From: an uncultured Puniceicoccaceae bacterium
GTDB lineage: Bacteria > Verrucomicrobiota > Verrucomicrobiia > Opitutales > Coraliomargaritaceae
DNA length: 32,489 bases
NCBI GenBank assembly: GCA_913031135.1
Contig: CAJWEH010000006.1
Coordinates: 1 to 32,489, forward strand
Direction: 5' to 3'
Shown: piece by piece, positions 1-8,962 of the stretch
How positions within the stretch are numbered: the stretch's first letter is position 1
Layout of the letters: each line of letters opens with the position of its first letter
Made by a program: the position numbers and the translations under genes
The notes under the pieces: model-generated
What the model was told of the DNA's origin: nothing
Seen by the model: only the letters and a program-made list of their open reading frames with translations
The model's database searches: none

Positions 1-2
1 AT

Positions 3-1613
3 GGAAACAACCGACTAAAAATTTCAAAAAAGAATTTTAATAGCTACGATGTTTATTTTGAAGCTATTGAAAAAGGGCATAGGATCGGCGAATTTACTTG
101 GTGTCATCGAACGAAAAATATTTTCATTTATGTCAATGAACACCCAGAAGATGCTGAAAATTATGTTTCTTGGGAATTGCTTGAAAACGCTCATCAAACA
201 GACGCTCTCAAGGAAGCTTTAACACTAATGGAACCTTATTTAATTAAAATAGCGTACAATAAATTAATAGAGAACGCATATATTTATCGATTCAGAACCA
301 TAAAAGAGCGGAATTCAGACATTTATACAAAACAGGCACAATCTATTTATCAGAGTCAATTATGTTCCGCTATTAAAGCCATTCGTAGGATTAAAGAAAA
401 AGTATCCAATGAGCCGGTTTTGTTAGATTTGGGAAGCATTCAGTATATTTTGCCGAGTCACTTTGGCTTTTGTTTAGGCGTACAGAATGCCATCGAACGA
501 GCTTATGAAACCATCGCAAATTACCCCAATAAATCAATTTATATGTTGAGTGAATTGATTCATAACCCATTTGTTAATAGGGACTTAAACGCTAGAGGAT
601 TAAGATATTTACAGACAGATAAAGGAGAGTGGCTTGATGGAAATGGCAACATTTGTGACAAAACTGAGAAATCACAAGCGTTGTGGAATTTGCTAAAGCC
701 CGAAGACATTGTGATCATTCCAGCTTTTGGTGCAACTCATGATGATAAACTTCGGGTAATAAAAAAAGGCATCACACTTAAAGATTTTGATGCCACTTGT
801 ATGTTGGTAGAAAAAGTATGGAAAACCATTAAAGAACATGCCCAAAATAACTTTACGACGATTATACATGGAAAATATTATCATGAAGAAACGAAAGCGA
901 CATTTTCAAATGCAATTTCTTATGGACCAGCCTTAATAATATCCGATTTAAAAGAAGCAAAAATATTAGGGCAAATCATACAAGCACCAGAACCTGAAAA
1001 AACAGCTCTATTTAAGAAACATTTTTCAGATAGATGTTCCCAAGACTTTGACCCAATGCGAGATCTTGAAAAAATTGCAGTGGTTAATCAAACCACCCTT
1101 CTGCGTAATCATACGATAGCAATTATTCGTTATTTTAAAGCGGTATTATCAAAACATTACGGAGCAGATCAAATTCAGGAACACCTTTGGGAAAATGCAA
1201 AAGGAGACACCTTGTGTTACGCCACGCAAGTTAACCAAGACGCTTTAATGAAAGCATTAGACCGTTCGATTGACATAGCACTAGTTGTGGGCGGTAAAAA
1301 TAGTTCTAATACGTATCAACTCTACCAATTGTGTGCTGAGAAATTTAAGAAGTGTGCCCATTATATTCAGTCTGAAGCCAATATTTTAGACCGTAATTCA
1401 ATTAATCATTATGTGTATTCAAAATCAGCTTCTGAATTTGAAGAGCGACTGTTTTTAAAACAAACTGAAAAGCCTATTCGCATTTTGATTACCGGTGGAG
1501 CTTCTTGTCCAGATGGCATTATTCAACAGGTGATCTATAAGATTAATGGATTATTTCCCCAATCAGAACTAAGATCTATGGAAACGGTTTTAGAAGAACT
1601 TAATCGGCAATAA
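3..1613 (+). CDS. ispH: 4-hydroxy-3-methylbut-2-enyl diphosphate reductase (IspH), plant/cyanobacterial type, 5' partial
   Basis: IspH is the last enzyme of the MEP pathway. It uses a [4Fe-4S] cluster to reduce HMBPP to IPP and DMAPP. The frame is open from base 3, so the start lies upstream of the window. The three cluster cysteines are visible: FGFCLGV (codon at 471), DATCMLVEKVW (798) and DTLCYATQ (1215). Also present are ELIHNPFVN, the HGKYYHEET segment with the catalytic Glu, VVGGKNSSNT, and ITGGASCPD near the C-terminus. The wording of these motifs matches the long plant/cyanobacterial IspH rather than the roughly 310-residue E. coli form. About 156 residues precede the first cluster cysteine, more than I expect even for plant enzymes without their transit peptide, and the outermost part matches nothing I recognise. 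The 3' end overlaps miaB tail to tail by 14 bases. Confidence 0.93.
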   Translation, partial: GNNRLKISKKNFNSYDVYFEAIEKGHRIGEFTWCHRTKNIFIYVNEHPEDAENYVSWELLENAHQTDALKEALTLMEPYLIKIAYNKLIENAYIYRFRTIKERNSDIYTKQAQSIYQSQLCSAIKAIRRIKEKVSNEPVLLDLGSIQYILPSHFGFCLGVQNAIERAYETIANYPNKSIYMLSELIHNPFVNRDLNARGLRYLQTDKGEWLDGNGNICDKTEKSQALWNLLKPEDIVIIPAFGATHDDKLRVIKKGITLKDFDATCMLVEKVWKTIKEHAQNNFTTIIHGKYYHEETKATFSNAISYGPALIISDLKEAKILGQIIQAPEPEKTALFKKHFSDRCSQDFDPMRDLEKIAVVNQTTLLRNHTIAIIRYFKAVLSKHYGADQIQEHLWENAKGDTLCYATQVNQDALMKALDRSIDIALVVGGKNSSNTYQLYQLCAEKFKKCAHYIQSEANILDRNSINHYVYSKSASEFEERLFLKQTEKPIRILITGGASCPDGIIQQVIYKINGLFPQSELRSMETVLEELNRQ

Positions 1614-2955
1614 TCAGTTCACCCGTTAAAGTGCTGGTAGTCGCTTCTGTGATTTTGACAGTTACTAATTCACCCATTAACCGATCATTTGCTGGAACAA
1701 TGACCTTGCGATAGCCTCTAGTTCTTCCGACAAACACACCCTCACCGCGCTTTGCAGGACTTTCCAATAAAACTTCTTGGTTTGTACCAATTAAGGACTG
1801 ATTCCTAGCCAGCGATGAAGCGCTCAATATATTTAATAAGGTTTGATTTCGTGATTCTTTAAGCTCTTTCGAAATAGGATCGCCCAAAGGTTCAGCACTC
1901 GTATCAGGGCGAACGCTGTATTTAAATATATAAGCCATATCAAATTGTAATGATTCAAAGACCGATCTAGTCGCTTCAAAATCGGCTTCCGTTTCGCCAG
2001 GGAAACCGACAATGATATCGGTAGAAATATAGATATCAGGCTTAATAGCTCGTAGTTTTTGAATGATCTCACAAAACTTTTCTATACTATAAGGGCGCCT
2101 CATAGCTTTTAGTATCTGGTTGCTCCCACTTTGCATTGGGAAGTGCAGATACTCGCAGAGTTTAGGGAGCCGATCATAACATTCAATGAGATCGTCTTTG
2201 AAGCCTACTGGGTGTGGACTAGTGAATCGTATGCGCTCGATTCCATCGATGGCATTCACTTTTTCTAAAAGTTGTACAAAGGGACTCTTTTTATCGACAA
2301 ACGGGAACTCACGGACGGCATATTGGTTTACAATTTGTCCAAGTAACGTCACTTCCTTGGTTCCTTTATCGGCAAGCTCTTTAATCTCATCGACGATCTC
2401 ATTCATAGGTCTCGCGCGTTCAGAACCTCTCGTTTTAGGGACAATACAATAAGAGCATTTCATGTTGCATCCTTGCATGATGCTAACAAAGGCAGAAACT
2501 TGATTTTGATCTGCCTGGTGAGATCGTATAGTATTTTGAGAATCTTTTTCCTCTTCAATATCCACTATGGTGTCTGGCTTTGGACCCAACCCATTTAAGC
2601 TAGCAATCACATGATCCAAATGGTCGGGTACACGATGAAATTTTTGAGTCCCTACAATTAGATCTAAATCAGGCAGTTTATCGACGAGCGCATCGCCCTT
2701 ATTTTGTGCCATACATCCCATTATGCCGACAACCAAGTTTGGATTTCGCCTTTTGCGAGCAGTGATATATCCCGCCTTACCAATTGCTTTTTGTTCCGCT
2801 TGTTCACGAACACTACAGGTATTGAGTAAAATGATATCCGCATAGGATTCATCACTGACAATAGAATAACCCTTGTCCCTTAAAAGCGCAGCAACAGCTT
2901 CAGAATCCCGTTCGTTCATCTGACAGCCATAGGTTTTTATATATACACGATTCAC
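1600..2955 (-). CDS. miaB: tRNA-2-methylthio-N6-dimethylallyladenosine synthase (MiaB)
   Basis: This radical-SAM methylthiotransferase converts i6A37 to ms2i6A37 in tRNAs that read UNN codons. The 451 residues are full length for the family. The N-terminal MTTase domain has the three auxiliary-cluster cysteines C11 (YGCQMN), C47 (NTCSVRE) and C81 (GCMAQ). The radical-SAM triad is C163, C167 and C170 (GCNMKCSYC). A TRAM domain fills roughly residues 385-451. The start is GTG; the protein begins MNRVYIKTYGCQMN, with the usual distance to C11, and no Shine-Dalgarno sequence precedes it. The 3' end overlaps ispH. The link is functional as well as positional: IspH makes DMAPP, the prenyl donor for MiaA, whose product is the MiaB substrate. 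miaA itself is not in the window. Confidence 0.97.
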   Translation of the reverse strand: MNRVYIKTYGCQMNERDSEAVAALLRDKGYSIVSDESYADIILLNTCSVREQAEQKAIGKAGYITARKRRNPNLVVGIMGCMAQNKGDALVDKLPDLDLIVGTQKFHRVPDHLDHVIASLNGLGPKPDTIVDIEEEKDSQNTIRSHQADQNQVSAFVSIMQGCNMKCSYCIVPKTRGSERARPMNEIVDEIKELADKGTKEVTLLGQIVNQYAVREFPFVDKKSPFVQLLEKVNAIDGIERIRFTSPHPVGFKDDLIECYDRLPKLCEYLHFPMQSGSNQILKAMRRPYSIEKFCEIIQKLRAIKPDIYISTDIIVGFPGETEADFEATRSVFESLQFDMAYIFKYSVRPDTSAEPLGDPISKELKESRNQTLLNILSASSLARNQSLIGTNQEVLLESPAKRGEGVFVGRTRGYRKVIVPANDRLMGELVTVKITEATTSTLTGELIIAD

Positions 2956-3026
2956 AGTCGAAAATTAAATAGCCATTAAAGAGCGAAATTATTGAATACT
3001 GCAAATAACTTTTTTATTTCTTTTTT

Positions 3027-3422
3027 ATGCAAGTCTTTGTTTATGGTACTTTAAAGCCTGGGGGGCATTATTATGAATTACTTTGTCGCAAGGAAAAAGT
3101 CTCTAGTATTAAAGCAAAACTTTTTGGGAAGCTGTACGATTTAGATGTAGGGTATCCTGCACTACAGCTCGGTGGCTCGGAGTGGGTTTACGGCAATATT
3201 TTAAATTTTTCATCTGAGGCATTACTTAAAAAACTCGATGAACTCGAAGGCTATAATCCATTGCGTTCAATTGCACAAAATGAATATCAGCGAGTGTCTG
3301 CGATCGCTTATGATTTAAATGAAACTAAAATTGGGTTTGTTGAAACCTATACTATGGAACCAGAACAATTAAAGCATTATGAATGGCGACATTTGCCTGA
3401 AGGATATTGGAACTTAGAGTAA
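3027..3422 (+). CDS. gamma-glutamylcyclotransferase-like (GGCT/AIG2 fold) protein
   Basis: This 131-residue protein has the family's opening VFVYGTLKPGG, the YGTL loop that binds the gamma-glutamyl group. The expected acidic residue of the active site appears in LDELEGY (about residues 71-77). Family members cyclise gamma-glutamyl amines or peptides, releasing 5-oxoproline, but the real substrate cannot be told from sequence. The start is an ATG preceded by a T-rich stretch with no ribosome-binding site. It is divergent from miaB across 71 bases, and its last 9 bases overlap the convergent HAD gene. I am confident of the fold and have no evidence for a specific pathway. Confidence 0.85.
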   Translation: MQVFVYGTLKPGGHYYELLCRKEKVSSIKAKLFGKLYDLDVGYPALQLGGSEWVYGNILNFSSEALLKKLDELEGYNPLRSIAQNEYQRVSAIAYDLNETKIGFVETYTMEPEQLKHYEWRHLPEGYWNLE

Positions 3423-4058
3423 CGGCAGGCACTCCCCCAAAGAATTCAACACACGTGCATTGGTTTCTTCCAGCCGAGAGCGAGCGCAATGGCCGGAGGC
3501 AATCAAAATACATTCGACGCCAATTGCTTTAGCAACTTCATAATCATGAAGCGTATCGCCTATAAGCAGTATGTCTTCAGCATCCCAAGAGGATTCAGCG
3601 AGCCACCCATTGGCCCGAGCAATTTTCCCTTCTGCATAGATGTTGTCGGTTCCTAACAAAGCGGCAAAATGGCGATTGATTCCAAAATGCTGAGTGCCAA
3701 CGGTTAAAGCATTTTCGTGAGCGGCCGATAAAATAGAGTGCGAGATTCCTTTTCCTTGCAATCCTTTCAGTACTCGCTCTGCATCGATATGCAATTGGCA
3801 TTCCTTAAGCCAGCGTTTTTCATATTCTGAAATGAACGATTTGCTCAGCTGGTCAAAGCTAGCGGCACTTGTTTCAAAGCCTAAAAATTCATAAAAGTGA
3901 ATAACTGGAAAGTTGAAATGCTCTTTATAGGTTTCATGAGTAATGGTGGGCTTATCGCTCTCTTTAAGTAGCCCATTTAAAACCTCAACACAGAGCCAAC
4001 TGTCATCTAATAAAGTCCCATTCCAATCCCAAAGGATATGTTTATATTGTTTAAACAT
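3414..4058 (-). CDS. HAD-superfamily hydrolase (phosphoglycolate phosphatase-like)
   Basis: This is a 214-residue soluble HAD phosphatase. Motif I is WDWNGTLLDD, with nucleophile Asp11. The usual second Asp (position +2) is Asn13, a known variant in some HAD subgroups that could affect leaving-group protonation. Motif II is near HSILSAA, and motif IV is GDTLHDYEVAKAIG. The helical region between motif I and motif II fits a small C1-type cap of the PGP/Gph group. The start codon shares one base with the stop of the upstream membrane-protein gene (TAATG), so the two are probably co-transcribed and translationally coupled. The physiological substrate is unknown. A sugar-phosphate or phosphoglycolate substrate is only a family-level guess. 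Confidence 0.85.
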   Translation of the reverse strand: MFKQYKHILWDWNGTLLDDSWLCVEVLNGLLKESDKPTITHETYKEHFNFPVIHFYEFLGFETSAASFDQLSKSFISEYEKRWLKECQLHIDAERVLKGLQGKGISHSILSAAHENALTVGTQHFGINRHFAALLGTDNIYAEGKIARANGWLAESSWDAEDILLIGDTLHDYEVAKAIGVECILIASGHCARSRLEETNARVLNSLGECLPLL

Positions 4059-4474
4059 TAATCTAATAGGTCGGGGGTTTTCCTAAATAATACCGAAGGA
4101 ATTTGCAGTAACGATAAGAAAATCAATGTGCCCTCAAATCCTGGAACACCCAAACGCTCTCCTCTAGAAGCAGATGCTATATAGGCATACATGACCACCA
4201 CCACCATAAGGAAGACAAAGCCAATGCATAAGAAACAGAGTATGCCAAAGCAGATTCTCCACAACGTATCGCTAAGAGCCTGATAGGGAAGTTGTATCCA
4301 AGCAGAAAAGATTAAAAAATACACAATTTTAAACCAATAAAAAAATATGCCCTCTTTTGGACTGCCCGCTCCTATTTCTATAAAAGCAACAAACATTAGC
4401 AAGGCGCTCAATAAGTAACTCCCCCATTTTGCGAGCTTTAAGCCCGTTTCAATTGACGATTTGTCGGAATACAT
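4058..4474 (-). CDS. Small multi-pass membrane protein of unknown function
   Basis: I do not recognise this 138-residue protein. It has hydrophobic segments at about residues 15-35, 45-62 and 82-115, the last long enough for a hairpin, so three or four membrane spans are likely. Charged residues are concentrated at the N-terminus and in a loop around residues 116-125. It is the first gene of a two-gene minus-strand unit with the HAD hydrolase and overlaps it by one base. It is divergent from recA, and the 115-base shared upstream region contains a long perfect dyad, so both directions could be under one regulator. No Shine-Dalgarno sequence is visible. Confidence 0.7.
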   Translation of the reverse strand: MYSDKSSIETGLKLAKWGSYLLSALLMFVAFIEIGAGSPKEGIFFYWFKIVYFLIFSAWIQLPYQALSDTLWRICFGILCFLCIGFVFLMVVVVMYAYIASASRGERLGVPGFEGTLIFLSLLQIPSVLFRKTPDLLD

Positions 4475-4495
4475 GCGAAGATTTGATAATTAAGG

Positions 4496-4523
4496 AATGA
4501 AAATATGTGAACATATTTTCATT
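4496..4523. promoter_or_regulatory. Perfect inverted repeat, candidate operator between recA and the divergent gene
   Basis: The left arm AATGAAAATATGT (4496-4508) and right arm ACATATTTTCATT (4511-4523) are exact reverse complements around a GA spacer: 13 paired positions with no mismatch. It sits 66 bases before the recA start and 21 bases before the divergent start. This is a typical operator position, and RecA is the classic SOS gene. It matches neither the E. coli box (CTGT-N8-ACAG) nor the TGTTC-N4-GAACA type that I recall for Verrucomicrobia LexA. That LexA or any particular repressor binds here is inference. Confidence 0.6.
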
Positions 4524-4589
4524 TAAACTTGATTTTTAAGAATTTAAATGACAGTTTTACCAAATAATTAATTTAACAAAAGACAAATT

Positions 4590-5651
4590 ATGGCGGCAAA
4601 AGCACAAATCGACAAAAAAGTATCTGACACAGCGAATAAAAAGAATTTAGACCTAGCGATTTCAGGAATTAATAAGCAATTTGGCCCAGGTGCCCTGATG
4701 CGTTTAGGCGAAGCTGCTAAAATGGAAGTCAGCAAAATTTCCACAGGCTCTATAGCGATTGACTTAGCCTTAGGCATCGGTGGTCTACCAAGAGGTCGGG
4801 TTTGTGAAATCTACGGTCCAGAAAGTTCGGGAAAGACAACGTTTTGTCTAAGTATCATCGCTCAAGCTCAAAAAGAAGGCGGAAATGCTGTTTTTATTGA
4901 TGTTGAGCATGCCTTAGACCCCCGATATGCTAAAGTTGTCGGGGTTGATTTAGAAAATTTAATGGTATCACAACCGGAAAGTGGAGAAGATGCCCTAAAT
5001 ATTACGGAGACATTGATTCGATCTGGAGCCATTGACATCATCGTAGTCGATTCCGTTGCAGCTTTGGTTTCAAAAAGTGAGTTAGATGGTCAAATGGGCG
5101 ACTCAACCGTGGGTTTACAAGCCCGCATGATGAGTCAAGCCATGAGGCGATTAACGGGTGCCATTAATAAAACACAATGTGTTGTCTTGTTTACGAATCA
5201 AATTCGCGAAAAAATTGGCGTAATGTTTGGCAGCCCTGAAACACAGCCAGGTGGACGAGCATTAAAGTTTTTCTCCTCGGTTCGTATGGACATTCGAAGA
5301 ATCGGTCAAATCAAGGAATCCTCCGGAAAAGTCATTGGGAACCGAACTCGACTCAAAGTAGTCAAAAATAAAGTCGCCCCACCCTTCACGGAGTGTGAAT
5401 TTGATATTATGTACAATGAAGGAATCTCTCACTCAGGATCGCTCGTCGATTTAGGCGTCGAACACAAAATTCTTGAGAAAAAAGGCTCTTGGATTTCATT
5501 CAAAGGTGAGATGGTTGGTCAAGGGCGTGAAGCCGCTAAACAAGCAATTATTGAAGACTCTGCTCTATCAAAAGAATTAACGGATTTAATTTTAGAAAAG
5601 GTGCAGCCCAAGGTAGGCGAATCGTTAGCGACATCCTCGGAAGAAGTTTAG
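4590..5651 (+). CDS. recA: Recombinase RecA
   Basis: RecA forms ATP-dependent filaments on single-stranded DNA, drives strand exchange, and activates LexA self-cleavage in the SOS response. The 353 residues are standard length. The Walker A motif GPESSGKT is at residues 76-83. Walker B is [10 protein letters not shown] near residue 150. The L2 region has the typical [22 protein letters not shown]. The C-terminal domain ends with the acidic ATSSEEV. The start is an ATG followed by [10 protein letters not shown], with an AT-rich leader and no ribosome-binding site. A perfect dyad lies upstream at 4496-4523. mnmE follows after 53 bases on the same strand. Confidence 0.99.
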   Translation: MAAKAQIDKKVSDTANKKNLDLAISGINKQFGPGALMRLGEAAKMEVSKISTGSIAIDLALGIGGLPRGRVCEIYGPESSGKTTFCLSIIAQAQKEGGNAVFIDVEHALDPRYAKVVGVDLENLMVSQPESGEDALNITETLIRSGAIDIIVVDSVAALVSKSELDGQMGDSTVGLQARMMSQAMRRLTGAINKTQCVVLFTNQIREKIGVMFGSPETQPGGRALKFFSSVRMDIRRIGQIKESSGKVIGNRTRLKVVKNKVAPPFTECEFDIMYNEGISHSGSLVDLGVEHKILEKKGSWISFKGEMVGQGREAAKQAIIEDSALSKELTDLILEKVQPKVGESLATSSEEV

Positions 5652-5704
5652 TTTGCACAGCAGTCTTGACCTAGAGGCGTTTTCTAGAAGAGTAGCATGC
5701 AGTT

Positions 5705-7066
5705 ATGTCTGCTACAGATACCATTTTTGCACTTTCAAGTCCAGCAGGAGAATCCGCACTCGCTATCATTCGTTTGTCAGGACCCCTATGTCTCTCATTA
5801 CAGAGTGAGTTGTCGGGCCGAAATAAGCCATTAAAACAACGGCAGGCAACATTGTGCAAGTATATGTCAATCAATGGATTAGAGCTAGATTCTGGCATTT
5901 TTTTGTACTACCCCAATGGTGCATCGTTCACTGGAGAAGCCATGTTAGAATTCATGCCGCATGGAAATCCTCTGATCGTACAAAATATTATCGAAGATTT
6001 ATTACAGAGAGGACTCCGGTTGGCAGAACCTGGAGAATTTACTAAGAGGGCTTTTTTAAACGGAAAAATGGATTTGAGTCAGGCTGAAGCGGTTGCTGAT
6101 ATCATTCACGCTCGATCTAATTACAGCCTGGAAGTCGCTCGCAAGCAGTTAGCGGGTTCTATAGGCTTTAAAATGTCTGAATTAACGGATGCGCTTTTAG
6201 AGATTATCGCAGAAATAGAGGCTTATATTGACTTTCCAGAAGAAGATTTACCGATGCAAGATCCGAATGGTCCTGTAAAAAGAATACAGTATTTGATTAA
6301 TGAAATTAGCCGACTCATTGAGACGAATCAATACTCCGCCCTACTTCATGACGGAATCAAGACCTTAATTATTGGCGCTCCAAATGCAGGAAAAAGCAGC
6401 TTAATTAATTGTTTAGTGGGCTCTCAAAGAGCCATTGTTAGCGATATTCCAGGTACGACTAGAGATTTTATCTCTTCTTTTATTATGTTAGATTCCTTTC
6501 GCATTGAAATCATTGATACTGCTGGCTTGCACGCAACGACAGATCAACTGGAACAGCAAGGAATTGAGAAGACGCTCGAACAAGCGCACTCGGCAGACTT
6601 TTTTCTCCTAATTATGGATGCTACGCAACCACCACCCCAGATACCACCAGAAATCGCCTCTTTATTGACCGATGAGAATTGTATCGTCCTTGAAAATAAA
6701 ATAGACCTTGGAAATAGCAAAGACCAGAATGATTTTTTGAAAAAACTGCCCCACTCTAGAATTTCAATTACGGAAGGATTTGGAATTGATGCATTTAAGG
6801 AAGAATGGGTAAAAAGGATAGAAAAAACCATTTCATTGCCCAAATCAAGTGACGCTATTGTTCTGAATGCACGCCATACGCAGGCTATCAAGGCCTCTCA
6901 CAAAGCACTTTCCTCTGCCTTGCAAAAAGTTGATAGTCAAGACTTTAGCGAGTTAATATGCGTTGATCTTCGAGCTGCTGTTGATGGCTTTAGTGAGGTT
7001 GTTGGTAAAATTGATAATGAGGCTATGTTGGATAAGCTCTTTGCAAACTTTTGTATCGGAAAATGA
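5705..7066 (+). CDS. mnmE: tRNA modification GTPase MnmE (TrmE)
   Basis: With MnmG, MnmE installs the carboxymethylaminomethyl group at C5 of wobble U34. The 453 residues follow the family layout: an N-terminal tetrahydrofolate-binding domain (to about 118), a helical domain, an inserted K+-dependent G domain, and a C-terminal helix. The G domain shows G1 GAPNAGKSS near residue 224, G2 GTTRD, G3 DTAG and G4 ENKID. The C-terminus FCIGK carries the catalytic C-x-G-K motif. The stop TGA overlaps the mnmG start in an ATGA junction, so the two partner proteins are translationally coupled. Confidence 0.98.
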   Translation: MSATDTIFALSSPAGESALAIIRLSGPLCLSLQSELSGRNKPLKQRQATLCKYMSINGLELDSGIFLYYPNGASFTGEAMLEFMPHGNPLIVQNIIEDLLQRGLRLAEPGEFTKRAFLNGKMDLSQAEAVADIIHARSNYSLEVARKQLAGSIGFKMSELTDALLEIIAEIEAYIDFPEEDLPMQDPNGPVKRIQYLINEISRLIETNQYSALLHDGIKTLIIGAPNAGKSSLINCLVGSQRAIVSDIPGTTRDFISSFIMLDSFRIEIIDTAGLHATTDQLEQQGIEKTLEQAHSADFFLLIMDATQPPPQIPPEIASLLTDENCIVLENKIDLGNSKDQNDFLKKLPHSRISITEGFGIDAFKEEWVKRIEKTISLPKSSDAIVLNARHTQAIKASHKALSSALQKVDSQDFSELICVDLRAAVDGFSEVVGKIDNEAMLDKLFANFCIGK

Positions 7067-8958
7067 GTCATAAAGTCACATTTAATTTAAAGCAAGAATA
7101 TGATGTAATTGTTTGTGGTGCGGGTCATGCTGGCTGTGAAGCGGCACTAGCAGCGGCACGACGAGGCGCTAGTACCCTACTCTTAACAGGAAATTTAGAT
7201 ACGATAGCTCAAATGAGTTGCAATCCAGCTATTGGAGGCCAAGCAAAAGGCCATATGGTTCGTGAGATTGATGCTTTAGGTGGCGAAATGGCGATTAATA
7301 CGGACACCACAGCTATTCAGTTTCGTTTACTCAATGCCTCTAAAGGTCCAGCAGTTCAGGCTCCGCGCGCCCAATGTGATAAAAAAGCCTACCAATTTCG
7401 GATGAAACAAGCGATTGAATGGCAAGAGAATCTACTCCTTTTTCAAGCAATGGTTCAATCTTTGATCTATAAAGACGGTAAAGTCATTGGAGTTAGAACA
7501 AACTTGGATCTAGAATTTAAAGCAAAATCAGTCATAGTAACCACAGGAACCTTCTTGCGTGGTTTAATGCATGTCGGTCAAAATCAAAATGAAGGCGGCC
7601 GTATGGGTGATTTTACCGTCAAAGGGCTTTCTCAATCCTTTTTAGATGCAGGAATCGCCTTGGAACGCCTTAAAACAGGTACTCCTGCTCGAATTTTGGC
7701 AAAAACGATCGACTTTACACAATTAGAGGAACAAAAGGGCGACGAAGACCCCACATTCTTTGCTTTTTATGATACTAGAAGTTCAGAGGAACTGTTCCAC
7801 GTGGAACAAGCAGGTGAATCTCGATTAGGTTGGGAACCTGGATCTGAGCAAGTTTCTTGTTGGATGACCTATACTGGAGAGAAAACGCAACGGGTCATTA
7901 AGGATAATTTGCATTTGTCACCTATTTATTCAGGTGAAATCGTCGGCAGGGGTCCACGCTATTGTCCAAGTATTGAGGATAAAATAGTCCGTTTTTCAGA
8001 TAAAGACCGACATATGTTATTTTTGGAACCAGAAGGTCGCCATACGAATGAATGGTATATTAATGGGCTATCAACGAGCTTACCGTTTGAGGTTCAAGTA
8101 GAGATGTTGCGTAGTATCAAAGGCTTAGAGAATGTGCATATCCTTAGGCCAGCTTATGCAGTAGAGTATGATTTTGCTCCACCAACGCAGCTTTTTGCTT
8201 CTTTAGAATCCAAAAAAGTTGAGAATTTGTTTTTTGCTGGCCAAATCAACGGAACCTCGGGTTATGAAGAAGCAGCTGGGCAGGGCTTATTGGCTGGGGT
8301 TAATGCCGTACAGAAAATAAGGGGAGAGGAGCCCTTAATTTTAGGCAGAGACGAATGTTACATAGGAGTACTGGTCGATGACTTGGTCACAAAGGGGACA
8401 CAAGAGCCGTATCGAATGTTCTCAAGTCGTGCAGAGCATCGTTTATTGTTTAACCATACTAGTGCAGAATTAAGACTTTTAAAGTATGCGAAACAATATG
8501 AGCTTTTATCAAAATCGAGAATAAAGGCGATCGAAGAAAAGGATTCAGTGATTCGTCATTGGGTAGAGCGTTCTGAAAGTGAGGGGAGTGCGGGCACTAC
8601 TTATGCGGTACAGTTGAGGCGTAGTCGAAACGAAGCCGACTTGCCTAAAGCCTTGGAATCTCATTCAAAGGATCTAAAAAGAGAAGTTTTTTATCAAATT
8701 GCCTTTAAGGGTTATTTAGAAAGGGAGGCAAAGCAGGTAGAGAAATTGCGTCACATAGACAAGATAAAGGTTCCGCAATCCATTGATTATAAAGTAGTTA
8801 AGGGTTTGAGGGCGGAGAGTGCAGAAAAGTTAGAACAGATTCGACCAGTTACCTTAGGGCAAGCAAGTCGCATCAGTGGAGTCAATCCTGCAGACATTAG
8901 TATCTTGATGGTCTATATTGAGGCGAGCCTTAGAGAGAAAGCGAAAAAGTCACCGTGA
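7063..8958 (+). CDS. mnmG: tRNA uridine-5-carboxymethylaminomethyl(34) synthesis enzyme MnmG (GidA)
   Basis: MnmG is the FAD/NADH-dependent partner of MnmE in U34 modification. I choose the ATG at 7063, which overlaps the mnmE stop, over a TTG 12 bases earlier. It gives [19 protein letters not shown] and places the FAD dinucleotide motif [10 protein letters not shown] near residues 19-28. Other family blocks are [22 protein letters not shown], the FAD-domain segment [31 protein letters not shown] and the C-terminal GQASRISGV. At 631 residues it is full length. In a variable stretch between HHxxFF-like and CWMTYT blocks, codons 244-249 (LFHVEQ) carry a perfect parS-type palindrome, listed separately. 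It ends 4 bases from convergent manA. Confidence 0.98.
   Translation: MSHKVTFNLKQEYDVIVCGAGHAGCEAALAAARRGASTLLLTGNLDTIAQMSCNPAIGGQAKGHMVREIDALGGEMAINTDTTAIQFRLLNASKGPAVQAPRAQCDKKAYQFRMKQAIEWQENLLLFQAMVQSLIYKDGKVIGVRTNLDLEFKAKSVIVTTGTFLRGLMHVGQNQNEGGRMGDFTVKGLSQSFLDAGIALERLKTGTPARILAKTIDFTQLEEQKGDEDPTFFAFYDTRSSEELFHVEQAGESRLGWEPGSEQVSCWMTYTGEKTQRVIKDNLHLSPIYSGEIVGRGPRYCPSIEDKIVRFSDKDRHMLFLEPEGRHTNEWYINGLSTSLPFEVQVEMLRSIKGLENVHILRPAYAVEYDFAPPTQLFASLESKKVENLFFAGQINGTSGYEEAAGQGLLAGVNAVQKIRGEEPLILGRDECYIGVLVDDLVTKGTQEPYRMFSSRAEHRLLFNHTSAELRLLKYAKQYELLSKSRIKAIEEKDSVIRHWVERSESEGSAGTTYAVQLRRSRNEADLPKALESHSKDLKREVFYQIAFKGYLEREAKQVEKLRHIDKIKVPQSIDYKVVKGLRAESAEKLEQIRPVTLGQASRISGVNPADISILMVYIEASLREKAKKSP
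7793..7808. other. parS-type centromere site (ParB-binding palindrome) inside mnmG
   Basis: The sequence TGTTCCACGTGGAACA is a perfect 16-base palindrome. It equals the Pseudomonas-type parS site and differs from the B. subtilis consensus TGTTTCACGTGAAACA only at the paired positions 5 and 12. It lies wholly in the mnmG coding frame and reads through Leu-Phe-His-Val-Glu-Gln, in a segment where MnmG proteins differ in length and sequence. ParB proteins nucleate on such sites, spread with CTP, and recruit SMC/ParA for origin segregation. No parA or parB gene is in the window. Confidence 0.85.
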
Positions 8959-8962
8959 ACTT

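Noticed and set aside
1-18. ATG at the first base of the window
   Set aside because: It stops after five codons. The ispH frame is open from base 3, so the real start lies upstream.
2805-2816. TGTTC-AC-GAACA in miaB resembling a Verrucomicrobia LexA box
   Set aside because: The spacer is 2 instead of 4 bases and it lies inside a coding region unrelated to SOS control.
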